Part shown: in pieces, positions 31,456-41,786 of the stretch
Layout of the letters: every line of letters starts with the position of its first letter
How positions within the stretch are numbered: the stretch's first letter is position 1
Origin: Achatina immaculata
Lineage: Eukaryota > Mollusca > Gastropoda > Stylommatophora > Achatinidae
Reading direction: 5' to 3'
DNA length: 64,000 bases
NCBI GenBank assembly: GCA_009760885.1
Contig: CM019704.1
Span: 14,924,429 to 14,988,428 of the forward strand
Program-made: the position numbers and the translations under genes
Notes under the pieces: generated by a model
Database searches by the model: none
What the model saw: only the letters and a program-made list of their open reading frames with translations
Told to the model about the DNA's origin: nothing

Positions 31456-32332
31456 GGGGGTCTAGTTGTAAAATAGAATGGAAAACAGTATTTCCATGTA
31501 CTTCCGTATACTTAATAGAGTTTAAAATTATATACATTAAGATATAAAGAAAAATAATGAAAACAACAAATAATAATGTAGTTACGAAACAGAGAGTAGG
31601 GAGGGCCCAGAGTCGGCCCTAGGAAATGTGCCTCTCCCCCCCCCCCTCCCCGTGCAGTAGCATACATTGCCGCCCTACTCAGTTCTAAAATTAATATTCA
31701 GTATTTTAGACCCACAGGAGTTTGTGGAAAACCCTTGCGGAAGCTCCATGTGCCTTGGGGACCTAAACATTTTAGAGAGAGCTTTTAGAACCGATTATGT
31801 TAAGTAAGTTTTAACATGTCCAGCAAATAATGTTAAATACGAGATTAACAATAATTTATAAATTAATTCAAAACATCATACGATAAACTGTCGTCGTCAT
31901 CATCATTATGATAAAGATGATGTGTAAAATTACTAGTTGTAATAAACACTGGCGAAAAATATTTGAAAGATCACTGCGACTCGTTGAAGTGAAATTTGCT
32001 TTTGCAGTTTATATAAATATCTCTAGATATTTCGACTTCAAAATGTACATTGTTCTTTTTAAATCCAGCGCTCTTAAGTCGATAGGAGCGAAAAAGTAGA
32101 CGTTACAAGTGAAGTATATGAAGTTTACGTTTGACGTCAACATAAACGTTATAATGAATAAAACTCAATGGATTATAAACGTACTGACCGTTGCATTTAC
32201 TGTTTCCTTTGTATAACTTCTTTTTTTTTCTTGTCATGTAAAAATTAAAGTAGGTATTGACTATAGATTGACTATATATTGACTATATATGACAAACAAG
32301 GCAGCTGACATAAGGAAATCAATGAGGAAAAA
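31456..32332. other. Unique sequence
   Basis: No gene recognised. A short C tract lies at 31637-31650. Confidence 0.4.
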
Positions 32333-32937
32333 TGGAAGAAGTGGAGAGTTTTGAATATCTTGGATCACTGCTAACTAATAATGAAGATACAATGAGGTAA
32401 ATTAAAAGGTGGACATCTATCGCTCTTCAGAAAGTTAAACAATTAAAGGATCTGTGGAGAGGAACAGACAGAACTACAAAAAAAGATATTTAAGGGCATA
32501 TATCTTTCCCATCACAACATATGCCTGTGAGACCTGGACACTTAACAAAACAGCTGAGAAACACATAAATGCCTTTGAATGTAAATGCTACAGAAGAGTT
32601 ATTCAAATATCATGGACACAAAAAAGAACAAATATATCCATACTACAAGAACTTAATATTGAAGAAGGTTGGCTAGTAAAGAGGATTAAAGAGAAAAAAA
32701 TTTAATATTTTGGATACATTAAACGTCATGATAATCTAGAGAAAACCGTCTTGGAAGGGTACATAATGGGAAAAAGAAAGAGAGGAAGACCAAGGCGAAG
32801 ATGGCTGCAAGACATTGTTGATGATCTGCAAATGGATGCATCAGCAGCAGGGCATCTTACTCACAATCGAGAGACCTACAGGAGTGCTGTTAGAGAGGCA
32901 AAGTTCTGCAAGGGACAAGCAAATAAATGAATGAATG
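32333..32937 (+). mobile_element. RTE family D LINE 3' fragment
   Basis: Frame with few stops: EEVESFEYLGSLLTNNEDTM, the open stretch 32454-32705 with ITTYACETWTLNKTAEKHIN and CYRRVIQISWTQKRTN, then YFGYIKRHDNLEKTVLEGYI, KRGRPRRRWLQDIVDDLQ and RETYRSAVREAKFCKGQANK, ending in an (AATG)n tail. The arrangement equals the C-terminus of RTE elements. Confidence 0.87.
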
Positions 32938-33984
32938 AATTGACTAGAGGAACTATATTTTAATATTGCTAATTTTCTTTCAATATACTATAGACAAAAT
33001 TTTAGTACTGGTATAAATTTTACATAAAGTATCGAAACCAGAAGTTTTTAGCCTTTTCTTAGAACCATTGTGTAATTTAGTTTTTTTTTAAAAAATATTT
33101 TGTAAAGTTTCTACTTTGTTTGTATTTGTTGGATATGCAATATCTGACGTAAATGATTGAGAACAGAGGTCAAGAGTGATAAAGTGTGTTCAGTTTTGCT
33201 GTTAACATTAAATGAGTTTAAATACTGAAAAAATCTAGGCGTCATAATGAAGACTATCAATATTATCGCATCAAATTTCATATAATAATTTGCATACCTT
33301 TATGACTATTCCTAATTAATTTATGTAAGAACTATTGTTATAGAACATTAACTATGAAATAAATTTCAGTGATTCTGAACACAAATGAAATATTTGGAAT
33401 ATATTGAATGTAACTCCACCACGAAAACCCTCCATAAGCAAAAGGTGCAAAATATAAGCAAATTGGTAAACAAAGTATGTCTCCAGCCTTTTCTGGGAAA
33501 TCCAATTGGTTACTGACTGATAACCCATTAGTCATGTTAAGACTTACGATGAGTCAAGGTCATCGCAAAGTTAACTAGAGCCTGGCTGACTTGGAAAGTT
33601 TGGTTCGTGCGAGGTTCCAGTTTATAATACTGTGGTGGTAAGGTAGGTGATTGCGGATCACTACTCGCACAACAAAACATCACCATGTGAATGTGACTGT
33701 GGTTGTTTCTAGTGTCTAGGCACTAGCTCACAGTCCATCCTTCTGTTGCTTCACGCTTCTTGATGCATGTGACCTACTTGATTCAACGTTTGACAGGATG
33801 TTATCATATCATATTTTTTTTTTAATCTCGCAAAATAAAGTTGGGAATGCTCATTTTTAAAATGTGCAATTACTGGTGAAAGTTGGCCCAAGGACTGAAA
33901 ACGCTCAGTTTACACACCTCTGATCAAGAAGGATGATCTAAAAATATTTACGAATATGGAACTATCGCGTTTATAAGTCATGCA
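32938..33984. other. Unique sequence
   Basis: No coding or repeat family recognised. Confidence 0.4.
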
Positions 33985-34907
33985 AGCAGGGTATTGCTAC
34001 GAATCACACTGAAAAGCTTGGATGGAAAAATAGAACAAGAAATACATGAAATACATGCGGGTTTCAGACCAGGCAGAGACACCAGAGATCATATATTAAA
34101 CATGAGGAACATTATAGAAAAGTGTAGAGAGGTTAATGTGGATCTATACGCCTGTTTTGTAGACTACTTCAAAGCTTTTGACTGTGTACAACAACAGCAG
34201 TTATGGTCTACTACGAATAACTTGGGTTTTCGTAGTCATCTGGTACACGTCATCGCCAAACTGTGTCAAGATCAGCAAGCAGCAGTGAGGGTAGATGGAG
34301 AAACATTGGGTTAGTTTGACGTACAAAAGGGTTTAAGACGGAGATGTATCCTTTCTCCATACCTGTTTAACATCTACGCCCAAAACATGATGAGGAATGT
34401 AAGAAAGGAACAGGAAACAACTAAATGTGACTCTTTCAACATCGGGGGGGGGGGGGGGGGGGGGGGCAACGGATTCCAGTAATTAGATACGCCAGTGATA
34501 CAGTTCTTCTATCAAACAGCTAAGAAGGACTGCAAAAGTTGATTCTCTCAAGCAAAAGACACAGCGTGGCTCAGAACCTCTTTTTAAACACCAACAAAAC
34601 CAAGGTAATAATAACTGACAAAATGAGAAGCAAGCCTAAAATTACGTTGGACCATCAAGAACTTGAAAACGTAAATAAATTCGAATATCATCTAGGTTCA
34701 GTCATCACCAGCAATGGCGACTGCGCAGTGGAAATCAAAAGAAGAATTGCAGTTGCATCACAGAAACTAGAACAGATGAGGAATATGTGACAAGAAATCA
34801 AAGTTATGTTTACTAAGAACTTACATATTTCCAGTGGCAACATACGGATGTGAAACTTGGACACTTAACAAATCACTAAAAAAGAGAATAGCAGCATTTG
34901 AAAAGAA
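33985..34907 (+). mobile_element. RTE family E LINE, 5' part up to the PLE insertion
   Basis: RT blocks: EIHAGFRPGRDTRDHILNMR, VDYFKAFDCVQQQQLW (motif A), VQKGLRRRCILSPYLFNIYA (motif B), then a poly-G tract (34445-34466) that breaks the frame, the degraded motif C IRYASDTVLLS, NLFLNTNKTKVI and EFKYHLGSVITSNGD-like sequence near 34680-34720. The FADD box reads YASD, so it is non-functional. Confidence 0.87.
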
Positions 34908-35303
34908 GAAACGAATAGAAAGTATGAGAATGTATAAATGAAAAACATACAACATCCGATATTTCGGCGTGAGCCTTTTTTCGAGGATTACATGCACAAA
35001 CGAGACCAAAAAAAAAACAAACGAAGAACTTATCTGAAAGTGGCCTCCTCCAAAGGACATTCAGATAAGTTCTTCGTTTTTTTGTTTTTTTTTTTGCCTC
35101 GTTTGTGCATGTAATCCTCGAAAAAGGCTCACGCCGAAATATCGGATGTTGTATGTTTTTCATTTATACATTCTCATACTTTCTATTCGTTTTTTCTCAC
35201 TTTACTCACTCCCTCCCTCACTTTGTAAAACTGCACCATACACGTCTATCTACCTTTTTATTTTAACCAGTTTTACTGCAGTCGCCATCCCTTTTATCTG
35301 TCA
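34908..35303 (+). mobile_element. Penelope-like palindromic insertion with 13-bp target duplication
   Basis: 396 bp flanked by perfect direct repeats CATTTGAAAAGAA (34895-34907 and 35304-35316) that are part of the RTE-E AFEK codons. Inside, arms 34912-35038 and 35060-35189 form a near-perfect inverted repeat of about 127 bp with a 21-bp loop; 35190-35303 is the single-copy 3' end (CTGCACCATACACGTCTATC, then CCAGTTTTACTGCAGTCGCC). Each arm carries AAGGCTCACGCCGAAATATC, a hammerhead-like core shared with 52098-52125. Confidence 0.82.
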
Positions 35304-35625
35304 CATTTGAAAAGAAATATCACTGAAGGGCACTTAGAATATCATAGACAGAACGAAAATCAAATAATGAGACATTGATAGGATTAGGTATCGCAGAAAA
35401 CTGGCTAGTTAAAACCATAAAATTAGAAAGCTGAGATGCTTCGGCCACGTCAAGAGACACAACAGCTTGGAGAGGTTGATAGTAGAAGGCAAAACAGAAA
35501 AGGGGCGACCTCGCTGCAGATGGACCCAAGACATCACGGAGAGTCTGAATGTCTCACTGCGAGACGCCGGTCAACTTGCGCAAGAACGTATTGCATTCAG
35601 GGAGGCTGTGATAGGAACAACACAC
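35304..35625 (+). mobile_element. RTE family E LINE, 3' part after the PLE insertion
   Basis: Resumes the C-terminal RTE sequence: SNNETLIGLGIAENWLVKTI, GHVKRHNSLERLIVEG, KGRPRCRWTQDITESLNVSL and RDAGQLAQERIAFREAVIGT. Frameshifts are present near 35430. Confidence 0.87.
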
Positions 35626-36470
35626 CTTTTCCCTCCATCCAGTTCTCAAATTAACACTGAATGTTTGAACATCGATTATGTTAAAAAAGATCCACCTTGC
35701 CCGACTAGTATTTTTAAATAGCATTTTAATAAATAATAATTTATATATTAACGAAAAAAATCAGAACATAAACTATAAATGTATGACAAAATTAGAAACA
35801 GTTAATATAAATGAATGTAGATACACCATATACATCATCATAAAGCTCATCACATGTAGAAAAGAGCTTTTAAGCCACAAACAATGGTTTGCATAAGTTT
35901 TAGTTTTCAATACACGTGTCTTCACGTTATTTACACTTCTCTGTTGTTTCAAGTAAATATTTAGCGTTTAAAAAGAAAGTTTCCTTGTTTTAATATTCTG
36001 AAAACCAGAAATATGTCAGTGTAGTCTAATTTTTGACCGATTTCAAGCTCATTTGAAATCATGGCAATCTTTCAAATCGAATGATATTTATGAGGGTAAA
36101 TAAGTTTACTAGCAACACTTATTAAGTTTACTAGCAACATTGACTTCGATTTAAATCATAGTGCCATATAACAAAACAGCACAAAAATTTAAAGCCTCAG
36201 ACTTTAAGACCCATCGTTTCATATCTTCCCATTTTGTCCACTGACTCATTATCAACAATGTGTATCAAAACATCATGAAATTCGTCGTTAGAATATCTTA
36301 AAGGACAAATAGCTTCGACTCTAGATTCTCAGCGTTTAGTACTTAGTGGCTGGAGCGTTAGTGTTGTAATATGTTTTTTATAAGGGTTCCCCAAACGTAA
36401 CTTTGATGTTGAAAAGAATAACTATACAGTAATTGTTTAGAAACTGTTTCAAGAAATAAAGCTTCTTTGC
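35626..36470. other. Unique AT-rich sequence
   Basis: Nothing recognised. Confidence 0.4.
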
Positions 36471-36483
36471 TAGATGAGATTTC

Positions 36484-36625
36484 GGCATCATTAATAACTA
36501 AGTTGAGACATCACTGACAGCTAAGTTGAGGCATCATCGACAACTAAGTAGAGGCATCATTGACAACTAAGTTGAGAAATCATTGACAACTAAGTTGAGA
36601 AATCATTGATAACTAAATTGAGAGA
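36484..36625. repeat. 23-bp tandem repeat, about six copies
   Basis: Units based on CATCATTGACAACTAAGTTG plus AGA, with GAAATCATTG variants at the right end. Confidence 0.85.
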
Positions 36626-37147
36626 ATGAGAACAACAAAGAATTTTTTAAAAAAACTTTTGGGTTCACGTCTCTAATGCATTGTTGAACTCCTGAATGAT
36701 TTCCTTTCATATTTGATATATTGTCGTGCCACGCATGCTTGCAACTGGAATATTTATGTCTGACAATTTTCTAAGAGTACGTTCATTTATCACTGAGCAG
36801 GAATGGCTTTTGCAGGAATGAAACAAGGAAAATGTTCATGAATATTGATATCATTGAAATCTGTATTAACATATCTTGCAAAAAGTGTTATTTGTTCACT
36901 ATGACTTACATCTAGAATACAGTCTCCAACAATTTATTTCGAATTCTTTTTTTTTTTTTCAAAATAATAGTGAGCCAAGAGTGGGTGTGGTCAATAATAA
37001 ATGAAAATGCGTTTTTTAGAAAAATAATTTATTTTCATTTTTTTTCAATTTATTTACTTTTTTCAATTTTTGCCACTTCTCTCCTACTCCCCCCACTCCC
37101 CCTCCACTTCCCACCACCCACCCACCCCCAAAAAACAAACAAAACTT
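36626..37147. other. Unique and low-complexity sequence
   Basis: Poly-T and C-rich stretches; no gene recognised. Confidence 0.4.
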
Positions 37148-37150
37148 GGA

Positions 37151-37197
<47 letters not shown>

Positions 37198-37254
37198 GCA
37201 GGCAGGCAGGCAGGCAGGCAGGTAGGTAGGTAGGTAGGTAGGTAGGTAGGTAGG

Positions 37255-37308
<54 letters not shown>

Positions 37309-37309
37309 T

Positions 37310-37372
<63 letters not shown>
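37148..37372. repeat. Compound tetranucleotide microsatellite in ordered blocks
   Basis: Successive blocks of GATA, GACA, GGCA, GGTA, then a long GATA block. Each neighbour differs by one base, and the series returns to the starting motif. Confidence 0.95.
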
Positions 37373-37432
37373 TGCATGCTAAAGAGATCCAGCAAAAGCA
37401 GTTCTTGTGTTCATAGACAAGATGAGAAGGAT

Positions 37433-37533
37433 TAAATGTATTAGATGTAAGTTGTGACAATAATGACGGGAGAAAGAGCTAACTACATATTAGATTTAAG
37501 TTGTGACAATAATGACGGCAGAAAGAGCTAACT
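37433..37533. repeat. 49-bp direct repeat, two copies
   Basis: ATTAGATGTAAGTTGTGACA then ATAATGACGG.AGAAAGAGC, twice in tandem with a few differences. Confidence 0.85.
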
Positions 37534-38261
37534 ACAAAATATCAAAATATATTTTTTCCATAACTGTTTCGTTGAGACATCCTCTTCTCACTCAATTATT
37601 CAAATTATTAAATTTAAATATAAATATATAAATTCCAAATTAAAAACAAATTGTAGTATCTCTCTCCCCTCCCCCACCCAATCACCACCTACTACCCAAC
37701 CACAGCAAAACGACTACTTCACCATCTTTCTAAAAAAAAATGAATATTAACCCCAAACCAAACATTTCATCTATATGATGTACAGCATATGTAGAATTTT
37801 TAAAAGGTATTGTGATGTTTTTCATCTGACACTTTTTAGCTCTCGAGATCAGTGTATTATCATTTATCCAATAGAGACCTATGATGAGTGTGAAAGAGAT
37901 AATATAATTTTAGTAATCCTTCTGGCAATTTTGGAAAGTTAAAAAATAAAAATCTGTCTCTCAAACAAACGGTGTCTGCTTAGTCCATGGGTCAGCAACC
38001 AGCGGGCATAGTATCACAATTAGTATACATTACTGTATATTAAGTAAGTGAAATATCTATTATCCATAGTTTTATATGTTATTATTATTATTACATTCAT
38101 ACAGTAGCTACAGCAATGAATGTGGCCCATTGACCACATACATAGGTAGATAGATAGATAGAAAAGGGTTGTTGACAGAGACACCCTTATAAATTAAATT
38201 ATGTCCATTTTGAGTTTAAATGTTTTTGCTAAGAAGATTACCGAATCCTAGTGTAGTGACG
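37534..38261. other. Unique sequence
   Basis: No gene recognised. A short GATA run lies at 38147-38161. Confidence 0.4.
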
Positions 38262-38378
38262 TTGACGACCTGCAAATGGATGCAGCAGCGGCAGACCATC
38301 TTGCTCATAACCGAGAGGCCTACAGGAGTGCTGTTTGGGAGGCAAAGTTCCGCAAGGGACATGCAAATGAATGAATGA
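38262..38378 (+). mobile_element. RTE family D 3' end, second short copy
   Basis: Matches the end of 32333-32937: GACCTGCAAATGGATGCAGC, GAGGCCTACAGGAGTGCTGT, AAGTTCCGCAAGGGACATGC and (AATG)n. Confidence 0.85.
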
Positions 38379-39884
38379 AAGTGTAGTGAATTTGATCTTT
38401 CTTTTGATCGTTTGTGGTTATGGCTGGATATAGAAGCACTGATCATTTGCAAATAACATTTTCCATGTGTGTAAACTTCAGAAAACCCCAAATATCATAT
38501 TTTACTCGGCTGACAGCTTAAAAAAACTTAAGTATATGTCTTTACAATGAAAAGTAATCAACTTCGATCTTTACTAAAGAGGCTATGACTGCAAACAGTA
38601 GCATGTTGATATTTCCCCCTTTTTTTTCTTGAATTCACCACAGTAAACAAGTTTCACAAATGATATAGCAAAGAGACTAAATACTGAAATCTGTCGACTC
38701 ATCAACCTGGACGGAGGCCCTCAGTGACAACGTGGTTCTCGTCTGTCAACCTTTAGCTGGGAAAACAAAGGCCTCCATCACTCTGGCCGGATTTTCCATG
38801 AAAACTAACGTTTCCAAGTCAAATCTGGTGACAGGGGCGATCTTTGTCACGATGACAAAGGTTGAAAGGCTTCGGTCTTTCAAGCCATCTACGAAGGAAT
38901 CGATGTCCATCAGTTATGTATGTGCCGTGGAAACCGAGAAAATCACGACAGTTTCTTTGTACTAAGACACACTTGGGGACAACAGTAAAACGTAAGGTTA
39001 GAAAAAAAAAAGCATTCAGGATAAGAAGAAGTAGATCAGCCTTTTTCATTTCATTAAAATGCCGCATGTTTTAAATCGATTTGTAAATAATACTTATAAT
39101 TAATATGTGGCTGTATCCCCATCAGTTCCTTTCACTTGTGCAGCGCGCGGAAATATTTAATCCATCTGTTTCATTGATTTTCTGTTTACTGCACGTTAGT
39201 CTTCTCCCCCATACATTCCCCTCCGCTCTGAATCTCGTATTGGGCGCATCTGGTCATGCTCAGGGCAGGATTCAGTAAATTTGGTCCCCGGAGAACTGTT
39301 GATATTATCTGGTCCCCGTTTTGGCCCTCTATCTCTGTCTTTGTCTTTCTCTCTCCTCTTTTCCTACGCTTCCCTCTGTACTTGCATTGCCTATTGATCA
39401 TATTATTTCTCATTTAATCACACAAACTGGGATGGCTTCCATTAAGAAATGGAACGGATGCAGTCTATCAGTGTGTGTCAAAGGGCCAAGCAGTAAATTT
39501 GTGCAGATCAATAACAACTGTCTTTTTTTAGTGTGGAGACACCGGGAGCATAAAGATGTTGCAAGAGCATTATATTATTATCCTTAAAGACAGGGACTTA
39601 ATATGCTGCCCTTTTGTGCATATCTACAAATGAACTCTTTATTGTCGAATGTTACAGATTTCTCAGACAAATTAGTTTTGGCATTTGAACTATTTTGTGA
39701 AAAGAAAAAAGTAATCGTATAAAAGCAAACTGTAGGAACGCGCTTTACAGTAACAAGATAATACTGGGATACTTCTGTCTCACCTTGTTCTCAAGTAGTA
39801 GAAAAACCCAGAAAAAGAGAGAAACAGGGAGAAAGAGATAAAAGCGTGCCATAGTGTGCTAGCTATAGGAAGGTTACTGGGAAG
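38379..39884. other. Unique sequence with a weak open patch
   Basis: Both strands stay open over about 38690-39067, and GC is higher than the surroundings (plus: ALSDNVVLVCQPLAGKTKAS; minus: CRDFLGFHGTYITDGHRFLR). I recognise neither product and see no convincing splice pair, so it is not called as a gene. Confidence 0.35.
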
Positions 39885-40203
39885 TTCTTCTTCTTGGAAC
39901 TGCCAGCTGCTGTTCTTTGCAGACGGTGCAGTAAAGATGTCAGATTGGGAGGGGGTTATGGCGAATATTTTTGTCAGCCCCTGAGTGAAGCTAAAAAGCA
40001 GGAGGTGTGTAAAGTTCTTTTAGAAGACTCCACCTCCAAGGGGGACTATGGCGATCCTTGCCCCGTTAAGCCAGGCTAGGCTTGCTACTAGCGGTAGTAG
40101 AAGAGAGGTAGGCAGGGTCTTGGTCAGCTATTGTTCGCCAACCCAGACGCTAGCGTGTCAGCTATGGGTCACTAACTGCCAAATGGGACAGCGTTTTTGT
40201 TCT
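39885..40203 (+). repeat. Interspersed repeat IR1, copy 2
   Basis: Starts with TTCTTCTTCTTGG, so on the minus strand it would end in a (GAA)n tail. It contains GCAGGAGGTGTGTAAAGTTC, GGGGACTATGGCGATCCTTG, CAGGCTAGGCTTGCTACTAG, GGTCTTGGTCAGCTATTGTT and CAGCTATGGGTCACTAACTG. Same order as 2440-2690 (inverted) and 60405-61830. Confidence 0.8.
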
Positions 40204-40289
40204 TGGGACAATCTAATGACTAAAAAGAATATGTACAGATTATAACAGTTTGCTCTACATTTCTAAGGAAATACAGAAACATGCACAAA

Positions 40290-40575
40290 AAAAGGGTGGG
40301 GGGGGGGGGGGAGAAGAAGAGGATGGAGTTCTCAACAAGTGGGGAATTCCCTACTCCTTTCAATTTTAGGGTTCCTGGAATGGGGAAAGGAGTGGGGAAA
40401 CTGGGACCACAGACTGACTCATACTGTCGGAATTTTATATGCGTATTATTTGAAAATCGCCTTTTTAGTCGGACAGTCATAGAAATGAGGGAAGAGAGAA
40501 TGACATTCTGACGCGTGGTAAGAAGAACGGACAGAGCCAAAAAAAAAAAAATTGAGAAACACCGCTCTGTAGTGT
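40290..40575 (-). mobile_element. Possible hAT-like MITE with poly-G
   Basis: The minus strand starts CAGAGCGGTGTTTCTCAA then a T run, a hAT-like terminus. A G tract lies near the other end (40297-40311). The body partly resembles 18360-18565. Confidence 0.4.
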
Positions 40576-40612
40576 GTGTGTGTGTGTGTGCGTTTGCCCG
40601 CGTGTGTGTATG
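40576..40612. repeat. (GT)n microsatellite
   Basis: GT repeats interrupted by CGTTTGCCCGC. Confidence 0.9.
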
Positions 40613-41786
40613 TCCAGGTACACAAGTCACGTGTCCAGGCTTTCTTAATCAGACAGCTCATTTCCAAAACAAATGTTATAACTGCTTGCATGTTACAACA
40701 TGTTTACGTTATAAACACATAATTATAGCCATTATCCTTCAAAATCGCACATGACAGTCAGAAGACAATGAAGACAAAATAAATAACGTCTCAACGAAAG
40801 AAGAAACCTGACCAGCTGAATTGTAAAAAAAAAAAAACCTCTCACAGCAAGTCTAATTAAACGAGCATGAAAATGGAAACTATTATCTTCTTGCAAGCAC
40901 ATACGAAAGGCTGTAATTATTAATTACAACGAGCACATTTATAGCGCTTGATAACGTATCTTCACATGGAGCAGCCCACCACTCTAAATTTTAACGCTTA
41001 TATTACAGGATCCAGCAGGTACTGGACATGTACGATAATGTAGAAGATATTGTCATTTCAACAATCAACTAAACATGGTTCTTTTTTTTTCATCAAATAT
41101 TCAAGAACTCTTTTTTGTCCTTTATTTCACATGCTTTGTCAGAAAACTTATTTCACATATTTTATCATAACACACACAGGCATCAGTTTTCTTCATTGAA
41201 TAATTATCTTCTCATTTACTTGCTTCTCCTCATCTCTGTAGAATAAAACATTATCAATCAGCAGAGATGCGTTCAGTTTCCTCATGACAAATTCCAAGTC
41301 ACTAGCTTCAAGCTCCAAGTTCTTGCAAGCAGTTTCAAGTCGAGCCTCAAGTCGAGTCTCAAGTCTGTGAGTCAAACTGCACAGTGACTACTTCTGGTCA
41401 GCAATGATTTATTATAGCAAGAACAACTGGTTGTAAGTAGTGAGAGTGAAGAAATTAAAGCAAAGTAAATAAAAGTACCACATACACATTTTGTTTTTAA
41501 CTTTATCAAATATCTCAGCAGTAAATTACTATTTTTTTTATATTACGCAGTAATGAAGAATACTGCGCTATTATTAGGTAAACCATCAGCGCTCACTAGA
41601 CTCGGTTATAGTTTCTCATATGTCAGTTTTTAAAAAGAAGGAAGGCCATGAGCACCTCTCTTTTATTTTGAAGTCGTTACACAGATCCAGACTTTAATTA
41701 TCTGTCTAAACCTAAAACCTTCTTTCACTGCAGGACGCGTGTGATAAACCTGGCACGACAAGGACGTATCCAGGGCTAATGATATA
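40613..41786. other. Unique sequence
   Basis: A short run of CAAGTCGAGTC-type repeats lies at about 41330-41365. No gene recognised. Confidence 0.4.

Noticed and set aside
37050..37460. Two long open frames rich in IYLS, YLPT and CLS repeats
   Set aside because: Translations of the tetranucleotide microsatellite.
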